A DNA stretch of 64,000 nucleotides from JAFNAG01 sp963824985 (GCA_963824985.1 CAWGRQ010000028.1:20794-84793), one strand, 5' to 3'. Shown: positions 26,462-36,865, counted from the stretch's first letter. A program made the numbers and translations. The notes: generated by a model from the letters alone, not told the origin.

Positions 26462-28681
26462 ATGAGGGCGGATATGAGTGGCGCCATTGGATCGAGCAGG
26501 TCTTCCCGGGTTCACCCGCAGCATCCGGCATACCTCCCGTACATGTACTTCATCATCTGCCTGGGATTTTTCTCCATTGCCCAGGCGTTGTACCGCATGC
26601 CGGGTATGGGGATGGGGTATCAGTGGCTTATCCTGGCTGCCTTGACCATTTTCAGCAGTTTCTGCACGGTCAAGATCCCGTCTACCAATTCAAAGATCTC
26701 CATCGGTGACGTTTTCTTCTTCACAAATGTCATTCTGTACGGCATTCCAGCGGGTGTCATCACCGCCGCTCTGGACGCTTTGGCAAGCTCGCTGCGCGCC
26801 GGCAATCGATCCCGACGCCTGCAGTATTCGCTATTCAATGTTGCCGCTATGGCCGTTTCCGCCCAGCTCAGCGGGATGACCTTCTTCTATCTGCTGGAGC
26901 GGGGGCCTCTCCGGCGCGCGCCGGCACCGTCCGTATTGGAAATGCTGGTGCCGTTGGCCGCACTTGCCTTTGCTCATTATCTCTGGAACTCGGCGAGTGT
27001 TGCCGTCATTGTTGCCCTCGAGAGACGCAGAAGCGTTTTTTCCATCTGGAAGGACAGCTTTCTCTGGACCTCGATTACCTATTTTGCCGGGGCGGCGGCG
27101 GCCGGAATTATCGCCCTGGCGATTGGCAGCATTGCTCCGCAGTTGCTGGCGGTGGCGGTGCCCATTCTCCTGGCCATCTATTTTACTTACAAGACCTATC
27201 TGGATAAGGTCCAACAGGTCAGTTCGCTGGCGTATTACGACAGCCTGACTATGCTTCCGAACCGGATTCTATTCACAGAGCACCTCAACCAGGCGCTCAC
27301 TCTGTCCCAAAGCTGCAACAAGATGATGGCGGTCATGTTTCTCGATCTTGACAATTTCAAACGCATCAACGACAGCTATGGCCACGGCGTCGGCGATGCG
27401 CTGCTGAGAAGTGTTGCCGCCCGCCTGACGGCTACGCTCCGGATCCATGACCGGGATGATCTGTATCAAACCGGCGAGAAGGATGCGGTGATCGGGCGTT
27501 TTGGCGGAGACGAGTTTACACTGCTGGTGACAGGAATCGACGATCCCCAAGAGGTCACCCATGTCGCCCAACGCCTGCTCCAGACATTCTCCAGCCCGTT
27601 TGCGGTGGATGGCAAAGAGGTGATGGCCGGCGCCAGCATCGGCATCAGCATCTATCCGCTGGATGGGGCTTCCGCCGATACCCTGCTGAAAAACGCCGAT
27701 GCTGCGATGTTCCACGCCAAGGACCTTGGCCGCCTCGGTTTTCAATTTTATTCGCAGTCCATGAATGAGTTGTCCGCTCGAAAACTGGAATTGGCAAATG
27801 ACCTCCGGAAGGCGGTCGATCGCGGCGAGTTCCGGCTCTTTTACCAGCCGAAGGTTGACGTCAAGACCCGGAGTCTCATCGGTGCCGAAGCCCTGGTCCG
27901 CTGGCAGCACCCGACCAAAGGTCTGCTCGGACCCGCCGAGTTTATCCCGCTTGCGGAAGAGACCGGTCTTATCCGGCCATTGGGAGAATGGGTGCTCCTT
28001 ACCGCCTGCCAGCATGTGTCGTCGTGGCTGCAATCCGGATTGGCTGCGGTTCCAGTGGCGGTCAACCTATCAACTGTACAATTCCGGCAGCAGAACCTGC
28101 TCGAAATCATATCGCGGATCCTGTGCGAGACATCCCTGGAGCCGCGCTATCTGGAACTGGAAATCACCGAGAGCATGATCATGCAGGACCAGGAGGTTGT
28201 GGCTGCCACCCTGCGTTCTCTCCGGGAATTCGGACTTCGGATCTCGATTGACGATTTCGGCACCGGCTATTCCTCCTTGAGCCGGTTGAAACGGTTTACT
28301 CTCGATGCGCTGAAGGTGGATCGATCCTTCGTCCTGGAGCTGGCGGACAATCCGGATGACAAGGCCATCACCAGAGCGATCGTCGCCATGGCGCACAGCC
28401 TGGAACTGAAAGTGATCGCCGAGGGGGTGGAAACCGAGCAGCAGTTCAATTTCCTGAAATCTTTGGGATGCGACGAAATCCAGGGTTATCTGTTTGGCCG
28501 GCCCATGCCCGTTGAGGAATTCTGTCGCCTCCTGGATGTGCCGGGCCTGCCGGCTATCTCCGCTGCTCAGCCCGCCGACTTGCGGTTCACGGGAACCGTG
28601 AATTCCCCTCGCCCGGGCATTAGTTCCACACGCCCCAACCTGCGCCTGGTTCTGCCGCCGCGCCCGACGTCGAGTTCCTGA
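26462..28681 (+). CDS. Membrane-anchored GGDEF-EAL protein (diguanylate cyclase/phosphodiesterase)
   Basis: 739 residues. Residues about 20-240 form a multi-pass membrane domain paralogous to the previous gene. The GGDEF domain has an intact RFGGDEF (348-352), so cyclase chemistry is possible; I see no RxxD inhibitory site five residues before it. The EAL domain is also intact: E476 in EALVRW, DDFGTGYSSL, KVDRSF, EGVET. The protein can therefore both make and degrade c-di-GMP in principle; which activity dominates is unknown. GTG 26456 and ATG 26474 are alternative starts. Convergent with the M14 peptidase gene, 33 bp apart. Confidence 0.93.
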   Translation: MRADMSGAIGSSRSSRVHPQHPAYLPYMYFIICLGFFSIAQALYRMPGMGMGYQWLILAALTIFSSFCTVKIPSTNSKISIGDVFFFTNVILYGIPAGVITAALDALASSLRAGNRSRRLQYSLFNVAAMAVSAQLSGMTFFYLLERGPLRRAPAPSVLEMLVPLAALAFAHYLWNSASVAVIVALERRRSVFSIWKDSFLWTSITYFAGAAAAGIIALAIGSIAPQLLAVAVPILLAIYFTYKTYLDKVQQVSSLAYYDSLTMLPNRILFTEHLNQALTLSQSCNKMMAVMFLDLDNFKRINDSYGHGVGDALLRSVAARLTATLRIHDRDDLYQTGEKDAVIGRFGGDEFTLLVTGIDDPQEVTHVAQRLLQTFSSPFAVDGKEVMAGASIGISIYPLDGASADTLLKNADAAMFHAKDLGRLGFQFYSQSMNELSARKLELANDLRKAVDRGEFRLFYQPKVDVKTRSLIGAEALVRWQHPTKGLLGPAEFIPLAEETGLIRPLGEWVLLTACQHVSSWLQSGLAAVPVAVNLSTVQFRQQNLLEIISRILCETSLEPRYLELEITESMIMQDQEVVAATLRSLREFGLRISIDDFGTGYSSLSRLKRFTLDALKVDRSFVLELADNPDDKAITRAIVAMAHSLELKVIAEGVETEQQFNFLKSLGCDEIQGYLFGRPMPVEEFCRLLDVPGLPAISAAQPADLRFTGTVNSPRPGISSTRPNLRLVLPPRPTSSS

Positions 28682-28714
28682 AGACTCACGGATATTCCAG
28701 CCTGGCCCTGGCCG

Positions 28715-30403
28715 CTATTTGACTTCTTTGAAATATTTGAAGATCGGATATACGACCGGATGCTGGTCGACACCGAGCGAGCGCAGTGTCTGGTCGAATA
28801 CCCCCCAGCCGACAAATCCATCCATCGACTGGGGTTCAAGGTAATAAAAGGCTGCATTCGCCATAGGTTGCGCCATATCCAGATGGAAAGTTCCTGCCGG
28901 AAATTCCCTGGTGGAGGGACCGTAAAAGCCCCCTTCAAGCGTGGTCATGCCGGCCCGCGTTCTCACCAGGGTGTCGACGACAAACTCCTCGCCGGCCACC
29001 TTCATCGGCTTGGCCAGTGCCTGGACCCGAATGTTGTGCGCGCGCAGCCGCGTGATGATTTCCTGAAATTCGGCCGGGATCAGGTAGCCGCGCGGCACGA
29101 CGGCATCCCTGGTGCCCACGGGCTTGGTCAGGTGTTCGACATCGTGAATAACCTCGGGAGGACCACTGGCCGATCCGGGCGCGGTGCCCCGCACACTGGT
29201 GCCGGGCAGGAAAGCGGTGTCATTAGTCCGGTAAGCGAGAATATCGACCTTGCCCCATGATTCGTATTTGCCGGCGACCCAGTTCCGGAGAGCCCCCGAC
29301 TCCGCCTGGGCTTGGATCTTGGCAACGGTGTCCTCGTCGGCGTCCTTGCATACTTTCTGCATCTCTTTTGCATGGGCGTTGGTGTATTCGAGCAGAGAGA
29401 GAACGTAGGCATACTGGGCGTAGATGCGGCGTTCGAAGGTCGGGTGTCCGGGCGTCTCAGTGATGATCGACATCCGGTTGCGCAGGCCGTAGTCGCCGAC
29501 GACGAACTTTGCCTCGGTGCTCCAGATGGCGTTGTCGTGACTCCAGACCGTGGGCGGCCAGTTGCGTTCATCCGAAAGGCAGTGGGTGAAGGTCTCGAGG
29601 CCGAAATCGCGCCGGACCGAATCGCGCACCGCGGGAAACAGCGCATCCCAGAGGTAGGCTCGCGGCGCCGGGTGTGCGGCCGGCACCGTGGAACTGGCAT
29701 ACGTGTTTGCGTACCCGTGCTTTACGCGCCCCATCAGGTGCAGATCGACGAAGAGGATCGGGTCCCACCGGTTCAGGACGTTTTGATACAGCCCGTTCAT
29801 CTCGATGGTCTCCAGCTTGACGGAGTCGCGATTGAGATCGAGCCCGGCGGCGTTCGACCGCTGGCCGGCGATGTGCGGCGTGCCGTCCTGGAGCGTAAAC
29901 GTGTCGGTACCGTCGACGTTGAAAATTGGCAGAAAGATCACGATCTGGTTGTCGAGCAGCTGTTTTCGGGAGCCGAACAGGATTTCGCGCATGACCATCA
30001 GGAGTGCTTCCGTTCCTTCCGGTTCCGCGGGGTGGATGTTCCCCTGGAGATAGATCACCGGCTTGCCCGATCTGACCGCTTCCTGCGGTGAAGTCACCCG
30101 CGGATTGGCGAGCACGATGGCTGGGGCTACCTTGCGGAGCGCGCTGGTAAACGCCGTGAACACGAAGAGGTTTTCGCTGTTCCATTTCAAAGTATCGACG
30201 AATTCCATGAGATCGAGCGTCGAGGTGGTGCGCGCGTAGTTCGTTGTTTCGGGGACGGTAAGGTACTTCTCTGCATATTTCCCATTCCAGCCCTTCGGTA
30301 CTTCATCGGCCCAGTAGATTTTCTGCTGCTGCGCTCCGACGGTAACGGACAGCAATCCGACAAGGATGATTACGGGCACAAGAATCCTGATTTTGGGCTT
30401 CAT
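28715..30403 (-). CDS. M14-family zinc carboxypeptidase, secreted
   Basis: 562 residues from ATG 30403, with AAAGGAG 7 bp upstream and a signal peptide ending near VTVGAQQ. Zinc ligands appear as H and E in GNIHPAEPEGTEAL and H in FVDLHLMG; LDLNRDSVK carries the substrate-binding NR pair, and TETPGHP may hold the catalytic glutamate. The ~250-residue C-terminal half has no domain I recognise. A periplasmic or extracellular peptidase, downstream of a TonB receptor on the same strand. Confidence 0.88.
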   Translation of the reverse strand: MKPKIRILVPVIILVGLLSVTVGAQQQKIYWADEVPKGWNGKYAEKYLTVPETTNYARTTSTLDLMEFVDTLKWNSENLFVFTAFTSALRKVAPAIVLANPRVTSPQEAVRSGKPVIYLQGNIHPAEPEGTEALLMVMREILFGSRKQLLDNQIVIFLPIFNVDGTDTFTLQDGTPHIAGQRSNAAGLDLNRDSVKLETIEMNGLYQNVLNRWDPILFVDLHLMGRVKHGYANTYASSTVPAAHPAPRAYLWDALFPAVRDSVRRDFGLETFTHCLSDERNWPPTVWSHDNAIWSTEAKFVVGDYGLRNRMSIITETPGHPTFERRIYAQYAYVLSLLEYTNAHAKEMQKVCKDADEDTVAKIQAQAESGALRNWVAGKYESWGKVDILAYRTNDTAFLPGTSVRGTAPGSASGPPEVIHDVEHLTKPVGTRDAVVPRGYLIPAEFQEIITRLRAHNIRVQALAKPMKVAGEEFVVDTLVRTRAGMTTLEGGFYGPSTREFPAGTFHLDMAQPMANAAFYYLEPQSMDGFVGWGVFDQTLRSLGVDQHPVVYPIFKYFKEVK

Positions 30404-30761
30404 GAGAACTCCTTTGGGTGTCGAGATCACCGGTGCCTGCTGATGACCGATGCGGTCTTCCAGGTGGCTGCCTGCCATATGCGGCCTGGAAGGCGGAACC
30501 CCGGAGACCGGAATCCTCTTATATCCCGATGCGAATCGCGGAACAAGCGAATTTCCAACCCGCAGGCAGGGATGATGAAGGGGCTGCCACCCGAGGGGAG
30601 GTATGGAGAGGTTCAGGTTGTGACGGCCGGAGGGGAGGGATGGAATGGATCCCGGAATGAGGCCCGAGGGTCGGGCAGTGCCTCTGGGGAATGTGCTGAT
30701 CTCAGGGCGGCGGCAGCGGGATGATTCCCGCTGCCGCTATCCGTTTTTCAATCGAAGCGAC
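30404..30761. other. Gene-free 358 bp between TonB receptor and M14 peptidase
   Basis: Rich in AGGGAGG-like purine strings on both strands; the last 40 bp hold the ribosome site of the peptidase. No hairpin terminator or ORF stands out. Confidence 0.4.
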
Positions 30762-33700
30762 CTAGAACTGGAAACGCAGCGCCAGCTGCACCTGGCGTTC
30801 GCGATACAGAGTGCCTCCCGCCTCGGTGGTGGTCTGGAAGCTGCTGTTGTAGTTCAGCGTTGTTCCGCTCAAGGTGTAAAACGTCGTGTTGAGCCCGGTG
30901 ATCTGGGTTCGGTTGAAAAGATTGAATGCCTCAACGAAGAACTCGACACTTGCCTTCTCGCGGATGTGGAAACGCCGCGAGATGCGCATATCCATATTCC
31001 AGACATTGGGGCCGGTGAACTCGTTCCGTCCGATCAGCGGGAAACGGTTGCCGCCGCCCGACCGGTTGAGACTTCCGGCGCCGGTTCCCGTGCCTACGGT
31101 CGAGTTGCCGCTGAAACTGCCCGATACGTTTCCGTCATAAGGCATCCCGGACCAGATCTGGAGGATCGGTGCCAGGGTCCAGCCGTCCAGCAGAATCCGC
31201 ACCGCCGTGCCGCCGTTCTGGAAGCGCGGGGCATACACGGCGTTGACCACGAACTTGTGGCGCCGGTCAAAATTCGACCTCCCCTTCTCGGCATTATAAT
31301 CGAATACATTCTGAGGGATGTTGTTGGAGGTGAAGGTGGTGGATGTCTGGTTGAAATCCTCGGCCTTGGACAACGTATAGTTGGCCTGGAATTGAAGCCC
31401 GCTGGCGAAGCGGCGGCTGACCTGAATGACCATGCCCTGATACGTCGAATTGACGACGCTGGCAATCTCGGTCAACTGCGCGTAACTGGTGTTTGGCCGG
31501 GTAGTGGCGAACACCGGGATGGTAAACGTCTCACCATCGTACGGACCGCCCGCGACCGTGAAGGCCTGACTCAACACCGGGTAGGACAGGTTGCGATCGA
31601 TGAAGGTCGGGAGCCTCCGTCCGAGACTCAACAGGTATGACACGGACAATGTCATATCCCGCATGAGCTCGCGCTCGAAACTGAGATCCGCCTGGTGGAT
31701 CAACGGATTCTTAAAGTTGTCGGAGAAAAACTGGATGCCCGCAGTGCCTGCGGTTGCCGACGTCATCACATTGGGGAAGATGGGGGCGGCGGAGGCGGTC
31801 GGCGAAAGGCTCACCTGGAACTGTCCGCCACTGGCGCCAGTGTTGACCAGGGCATTGTAAATGGTGGAGTTGATGACCCGGCCGTAATAGACGCCGTAGC
31901 CGCCGCGCAATGAGGTTTTGCCGTTGCCCGTCAGGTCAACGGAGAATCCGAGGCGAGGCCCGAAGTTGGATTTGTTCCTCGGCAGTTGGGATGTGGCCTG
32001 GGCCAGCGTCAGATTCGTGTTGGGAATGGCCGCCGTCGAGGTATTGGGAATCTGGGCCTCCGGCATGGCCTCATATTCATACCGCATCCCCAGGTTGAGC
32101 ATGATTCTCGGACGGAATCTCCAGTCGAACTGGGCGTAGAGATTATAGTCGGTGGTGCTCAACTCGGCACCCGGCACCCCGAAACCCTGCTGGAAGTTGC
32201 TCGTATAGCATTTTCCGCGGAAGCGGGAAGTGTTGGCGACGCAATTGACGGTGGACGGCAGGCCGACTTTCCAGTTGGTGTAGTCGATGATGAAGTCGTT
32301 GATGTTGCTGTAAGAATAGGCGCCGCTTTCATACCGCAGGTTGCTCAGCGTGTCGGTGACCCGATTGATGTCGAATCCGAACTTGAGCACATTGCCGCCC
32401 AGGCTCCAATTGACGTTGTCGGTGAACTGATAGCGCATTTCTTTGGGGTAGGCCGGCCGCTCCAAAAAGGTCGGCTTGCCGAACTCGAGCCCGTTGGTCA
32501 GGAAAACGTCGGGCGAGCTGCCATTTATGCCGGTCGTGGGTTCACCGGGGGCCGGCGGCTGGCTGATTTGGTATTCGAAATCGCGTGCAATCTGCACGCG
32601 GAATTCGTTCACCAGTTTGGGCGTAATCGTCGACAGCAGGCGCGCGGTGCCCCAGTCGATCTTGACAAAATCGTCGCCGAAACTCGCCTTGCCGCGTGTG
32701 TTGGTCGCCTGGGTCTGAATGCCCGCCGGCGATTCCCAGCGCAAACGATTATAATTGATCGAAAAGGAGTGGCTGGCGGTGATCTGCCAGTCGATCTTGG
32801 GCAGGATGAGCCGCTGATCGCCGCGGCGGGGTACCGTTCCGGCCAGGGAATTCAGGAATGACAGGGCGTCGTTGATCTGCGTGTCCGTCAGGCCGCGGGA
32901 GGTTGCCTGCAACGCAGATCTGGTGACGGTATTCAGATAGTCTGGATTCGAGAAAATGCCCAGGCCCGGGAAATTCCTTTTTTGCTGGTCGTAGCTGAAG
33001 AAGAAGAAGAGCTTGTTTTTTACGATCGGTCCGCCCAGCGTGCCGCCGAACTGATGGCGCACATCCTCAGGCTTGATCCCCTCGCGGGTCGACACGCCGT
33101 TGACCAGCTTGGTCTGGAAGGCGAGCGGGTTGCGGGCGCCCCAGCTGTTGTTGCGCTGGTAATAGAAGAAGTCGCCGTGCAGTTCGTTGGTTCCGCTCTT
33201 GGTCACTGCATTCGTCACACCGCCGGCCGCGCGGCCGTATTCGGCGGAGTAGTTCGAGGTGTTGACCTGGAATTCGCGGATGGCCGACTGGCTGATGGAA
33301 TAGCTGATCCGGGTGCGGCCGCGCTCCTCGGCGAAGAAGGCCTGGTTGTTGTCGCCGCCGTCGACGGTATTGTTGTTGAGCAATCCGGAAATACCCCGGA
33401 AACTGATCAGACCGAAGCTGCCGTCCGGCACCGAGCCCGGCGCCAGGATGGCAAAGTTCGACCAGCGACGCCCGTTGATCGGCAATTCGTTGATGGCAAT
33501 CTGATTGATGTTCGAGGCGAAGTCGGGGGTTTCGGTGTTGACGGTCGATGAAACACCGCTTACCTCAACCACCGAGGTCGCGCCGGCCACCTTCAGGGCC
33601 GCATCAATCGTGGTGATGCGGCCGACCTCGACCGTCAGCGGTTCCTGTTTGTATTCCGAGAAACCAGCGGCCTTGACGGCCAGAGAATACAGGCCCGGCT

Positions 33701-33923
33701 GGAGATTGGTGAACCGGAAGCGACCGTCCGTGCCGGTCGTCGCGGTCTCCTCTTTGTTGGTTCCCAGGCTCAGCAGGGTGACCGAAGCGTTTGGCACCAG
33801 AGCGTTGCTGGGGTCCTTAACGCTTCCAGCGACCGCGCCGGTCACTGCAGATTGCCCGAAGGCGAAAGCGCCGATCACAACGATCAACAGCGTTGCAACC
33901 GCCAGTCGATTAAACCCGATCAT
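30762..33923 (-). CDS. TonB-dependent receptor, Oar-like, complete
   Basis: 1053 residues from ATG 33923 (AGGAGA 6 bp upstream). Signal peptide (LLIVVIGAFAFGQ), then a CarboxypepD_reg domain (GSVKDPSNALVPNASVTLL), a plug domain (INELPINGRRWSNF), SNYSAEYGRAAGGVTNAV, the GGTLGGPIVKNKLFFF segment, and a long beta-barrel ending in VQLALRFQF, where the terminal Phe is the usual outer-membrane insertion signal. It is intact, in contrast to the truncated homologue at the left edge. Ligand unknown; the M14 peptidase gene downstream suggests peptide substrates (inference). Confidence 0.93.
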   Translation of the reverse strand: MIGFNRLAVATLLIVVIGAFAFGQSAVTGAVAGSVKDPSNALVPNASVTLLSLGTNKEETATTGTDGRFRFTNLQPGLYSLAVKAAGFSEYKQEPLTVEVGRITTIDAALKVAGATSVVEVSGVSSTVNTETPDFASNINQIAINELPINGRRWSNFAILAPGSVPDGSFGLISFRGISGLLNNNTVDGGDNNQAFFAEERGRTRISYSISQSAIREFQVNTSNYSAEYGRAAGGVTNAVTKSGTNELHGDFFYYQRNNSWGARNPLAFQTKLVNGVSTREGIKPEDVRHQFGGTLGGPIVKNKLFFFFSYDQQKRNFPGLGIFSNPDYLNTVTRSALQATSRGLTDTQINDALSFLNSLAGTVPRRGDQRLILPKIDWQITASHSFSINYNRLRWESPAGIQTQATNTRGKASFGDDFVKIDWGTARLLSTITPKLVNEFRVQIARDFEYQISQPPAPGEPTTGINGSSPDVFLTNGLEFGKPTFLERPAYPKEMRYQFTDNVNWSLGGNVLKFGFDINRVTDTLSNLRYESGAYSYSNINDFIIDYTNWKVGLPSTVNCVANTSRFRGKCYTSNFQQGFGVPGAELSTTDYNLYAQFDWRFRPRIMLNLGMRYEYEAMPEAQIPNTSTAAIPNTNLTLAQATSQLPRNKSNFGPRLGFSVDLTGNGKTSLRGGYGVYYGRVINSTIYNALVNTGASGGQFQVSLSPTASAAPIFPNVMTSATAGTAGIQFFSDNFKNPLIHQADLSFERELMRDMTLSVSYLLSLGRRLPTFIDRNLSYPVLSQAFTVAGGPYDGETFTIPVFATTRPNTSYAQLTEIASVVNSTYQGMVIQVSRRFASGLQFQANYTLSKAEDFNQTSTTFTSNNIPQNVFDYNAEKGRSNFDRRHKFVVNAVYAPRFQNGGTAVRILLDGWTLAPILQIWSGMPYDGNVSGSFSGNSTVGTGTGAGSLNRSGGGNRFPLIGRNEFTGPNVWNMDMRISRRFHIREKASVEFFVEAFNLFNRTQITGLNTTFYTLSGTTLNYNSSFQTTTEAGGTLYRERQVQLALRFQF

Positions 33924-34320
33924 ATGAGTCTCCTGATATTTTGTTTGGTACTCCGATTTCAATCAATAGAGAAGAAGCTATCTGATGGCTAACATGATAA
34001 CCGCTTTTACGTCAACAATAACAATAAAGGCGACCTCATTTGTAGATCCAGCATGGTTCGCAGAAGGCCGAAGATTAACTCAAGACATAATAAGGGTCAA
34101 TCAGCGGCGATGAAATAAAAATAAAGATATTCCTTGCTTTTTGACCGGCACTGCCGCTGATTCAGGAAGAAACGGATGCGCCCGAGAGCTCGTGCATTTC
34201 CAGCTTGCCCCATCATGCAAACCCGCGATACAAATACCCTTCACTGGCGGCGAACCGAGACCGGGCATTCAAGGAATCTGGAGTCCCGACCACGCACCGT
34301 TTGTCAGCGGAGGGCGAATC
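33924..34320. other. Gene-free, AT-rich 397 bp between TonB receptor and tdk
   Basis: Divergent promoter region for the TonB receptor and tdk. It includes AT-rich runs and an inverted repeat AATCAGCGGC (34097) / GCCGCTGATT (34152). The in-frame extension of tdk upstream of 34321 is rejected because it lacks family sequence. Confidence 0.45.
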
Positions 34321-34908
34321 ATGAATTTTGCAAAAGGGAATCTGGGTTGGATCGAAGTGGTCTGCGGGCCCATGTTCAGCGGGAAAAGCGAGGAACTGAT
34401 CCGAAGGCTGCGCCGCGCCGAGATCGCGCGCCAGCGGGTGCAGATCTTCAAGCCGGCGATTGATCAACGATACATGAACGACCACATCGTATCTCACAGC
34501 GAGCTGAAGATCCGTTCGACGCCGGTGAAGAACGCCGCGGAACTCGAAGCCGTGCTCGACCTGCGCACCGAAGTGATCGGCATTGATGAAGGCCAGTTCC
34601 TGGGCAACGAACTCGTCGACCTGGTCGTGCGGCTTGCGGATATGGGAAAGCGCATCATTATCGCGGGCCTGGACACGGATTACCTCGGACGCCCGTTTCA
34701 TCCAATGCCGGAGCTGCTGGCGGTTGCCGACGAGATCACCAAGACGCTGGCCATCTGCATGCAGTGCGGCAATCCCGCCAAACACACCCAGCGCCTGGTT
34801 GCCAGCGATGAGCTGATCGTGGTCGGTGCGGGTGGCATGTATGAAGCGCGTTGCCGCCGCTGTTTCGAGCCAAACCTGTCCAAGCTGGCACCTCCGAACC
34901 CATCCTGA
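34321..34908 (+). CDS. tdk: Thymidine kinase (type II)
   Basis: 195 residues from ATG 34321, preceded by GGAGGG. P-loop GPMFSGKS at residues 16-23, catalytic region IGIDEGQFL, and the zinc site built of CMQCG and CRRC near the C-terminus. It phosphorylates thymidine and deoxyuridine with ATP. It belongs to the salvage cluster that follows, though on the opposite strand from udk. A late start within 34141-34320 is not needed for family length. Confidence 0.95.
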   Translation: MNFAKGNLGWIEVVCGPMFSGKSEELIRRLRRAEIARQRVQIFKPAIDQRYMNDHIVSHSELKIRSTPVKNAAELEAVLDLRTEVIGIDEGQFLGNELVDLVVRLADMGKRIIIAGLDTDYLGRPFHPMPELLAVADEITKTLAICMQCGNPAKHTQRLVASDELIVVGAGGMYEARCRRCFEPNLSKLAPPNPS

Positions 34909-34921
34909 CCAGCTTTTTTCA
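34882..34921 (+). terminator. Possible intrinsic terminator of tdk
   Basis: AAGCTGG (34882-34888) pairs with CCAGCTT (34909-34915) over a 20-nt loop that includes the stop codon, followed by TTTTTT. The stem is short, so confidence is moderate. Confidence 0.45.
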
Positions 34922-35327
34922 TTAACAAGGTATCGCCAGACATCTCCGGACACGGAAGAACACGGAACTGTAATCCATGGGCCTATGGCGCACCCGTGTG
35001 CATGAAAAGGCTGTGTGTCCTTGGTTGGGCAATGTCGGGGTCGCAATCGTTATCGCTATCAGCTTTTTCGGACTGGGAAGGCCGATTGCGATTCCAACCC
35101 CGATACCGACCCCGAAGGTTGTCGCCTTTCCCTCTATTTTCAATGAGGTTCCCGGCGCATCCGTGTTCTTGCCTGCCCCAAATGCTTTCCGCCATGAGCA
35201 AATCTTGGTGCCGGGTACTGTATCCATTCGTTTGCGAAAGCCGTTCATGAAAATTGCGGGCCGGCTTTCCCGGGCAGCCAGAGCAGGAAATCGGCGGACA
35301 TTCAGATGCTCGGCGACGCGTGAAACT
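34909..35327. other. Gene-free 419 bp between tdk and udk
   Basis: Convergent intergenic region. It holds a short GGACACGGAAGAACACGGAA-type string near 34949 and a degenerate repeat tract (TCGCAATCG, GCTATCAGC, GCGATTCCAACCCCGATACC) at about 35040-35120. No gene is recognised. Confidence 0.45.
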
Positions 35328-35987
35328 TCAGGGGAGGATTCCGCCTGCTTCTGGCGGCGGCAGGGAAACGCCGTGGCGGATGTGCGCCAGGACAGTATCG
35401 ACGGAGTCCTGGATCGGGTTGTCGCCGGCGATGACCAGATCGGCAAAAACTCGAGTCGGGCGGACATGCAATTCCGCCATGGGCTGAACCGTTTCGGCAA
35501 ACTGGCGCCGCACGGATTCGGCCGTGCGCCCGCGCTCGAGCACATCCCGCACGATCCGGCGCTGAAGGCAGGATGCATCGGGCAGATCGACAAAGATCCG
35601 GGTGCCGAACAGGGAGCGAACGTCCGGCCAGTGGAGAACAAAGAGACCCTCCACGACCACGAATCTGCCGGGTGAAACCGTTTCCACCCTGCCCGTTCGC
35701 GAGTGGGTGGCGAAGTCGTACACCGGGCGCCCGATGTCTTCCCCCCGACTCAGGGCCTGCAGGTGCCGAACGAACAGGTCGTGATCGAGCGCGCGCGGCT
35801 CGTCAAAATTGAATCGGGAGCGCTCCTCCAGCGTCAGGCCGGCGAGATCGAAGTAGTAGCAGTCGAGAGCAAGCACGGCGGCAGGCAGTTGTGAGGCCAG
35901 ATTGCGGGACAGCTCCGTCTTGCCGGCGCAGGAGGGACCGGCGACGCCAATCAGATAAGGTTCTGATTTGATCTGGATTGAACGCAC
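35328..35987 (-). CDS. udk: Uridine kinase family protein
   Basis: 219 residues; the start is GTG at 35987 with AGAGGA upstream. The P-loop is GPSCAGKTE, followed by LDCYYFDL (the D/Y pair used for nucleoside binding), FDEPRALDHDLF and YDFATHSR, all typical of uridine/cytidine kinases. Phosphorylates uridine and cytidine. It is 4 bp after punA and last in the salvage operon. Confidence 0.9.
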   Translation of the reverse strand: MRSIQIKSEPYLIGVAGPSCAGKTELSRNLASQLPAAVLALDCYYFDLAGLTLEERSRFNFDEPRALDHDLFVRHLQALSRGEDIGRPVYDFATHSRTGRVETVSPGRFVVVEGLFVLHWPDVRSLFGTRIFVDLPDASCLQRRIVRDVLERGRTAESVRRQFAETVQPMAELHVRPTRVFADLVIAGDNPIQDSVDTVLAHIRHGVSLPPPEAGGILP

Positions 35988-35991
35988 CGGG

Positions 35992-36845
35992 CTATCCTCT
36001 CGTTCTCTTCAGATCGTCCGCGATGAGAGGAATCACGGCGTGGAGCAAGGCGACAAACTGGCCTTTGACGCGTTCCCCGGTTTCGAGGACTTCCTCATGG
36101 CTGAGCGGCCGCCCCGTAATGCCGGCCGCCATGTTGGTGACGCACGAAAGCGCCAGAATCCGGATGCCCATATGGCGGGCGGCAATGACCTCGGCCACGG
36201 TCGACATGCCGACCACATCGGCTCCAATGGTGCGCAGATAGCGGATTTCGGCCGGCGTTTCATACGTGGGGCCGATCAGTCCGGCATAGACGCCCGGGAA
36301 AATATCCAGATTGAGCCGCCGCCCCTCACGGAGGGCCAGTTCCCGGTAGTCTTTCCAATAGGCGGTGGTCATGTCCACGAAACGGACGCCAAAACGCTCG
36401 TCATTAGGGCCGATCAGAGGATTCGTCCCCTGCAGGTTGATATGGTCGTCCAGCACCACCAGGCAGCCGGGCTTCAACTCCAGGGAGATCCCGCCGGCGG
36501 CGTTGGTGAGGATAACGGCCCGGATTCCCATGCGCCCGAAGACGCGCATCGGAAAGGCGATCTCCCTGGGGGTGAGCCCCTCATATAAATGGACGCGCCC
36601 CTGCATGGTCGCGATGGCCACGCCCGAGGCCTTGCCGATGATCAGCTGCCCGGCATGCCCCTCGGCGCTGGGACAGGGATAATGTGGAATCTCCTGGTAG
36701 GGGACGCGTACCGCATCGGCAAGTGCATCCGCGAACGCGCCCAACCCCGATCCGAGCACCAGCCCGATTTCCGGCCGTTGCCCCGTGCGGGAGAGCACGA
36801 ATTGCGCCGCCTGGTCCGCGCGCTCGAAATTCCTTCCCCGTTCAT
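35992..36845 (-). CDS. punA: Purine nucleoside phosphorylase (one probable frameshift at N-terminus)
   Basis: The main frame gives LVLGSGLGAFAD, YPCPSAEGHAGQL, AMQGRVHLYEGL, LTNAAGGISLEL, GTNPLIGPND, GPTYETPAEIRYL and GMSTVAEVIAARH, a trimeric purine nucleoside phosphorylase cleaving inosine and guanosine. In that frame a GTG at 36798 would drop the first helix (NFERADQAAQFV), which is readable upstream without a start codon. One extra base in the CCCC run at 36836-36839 would join it to ATG 36845. So I place the start at 36845 and infer a one-base deletion. Between nupC and udk in the operon. Confidence 0.85.
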
Positions 36846-36865
36846 TGCCATTCCCATGCCCCCGC

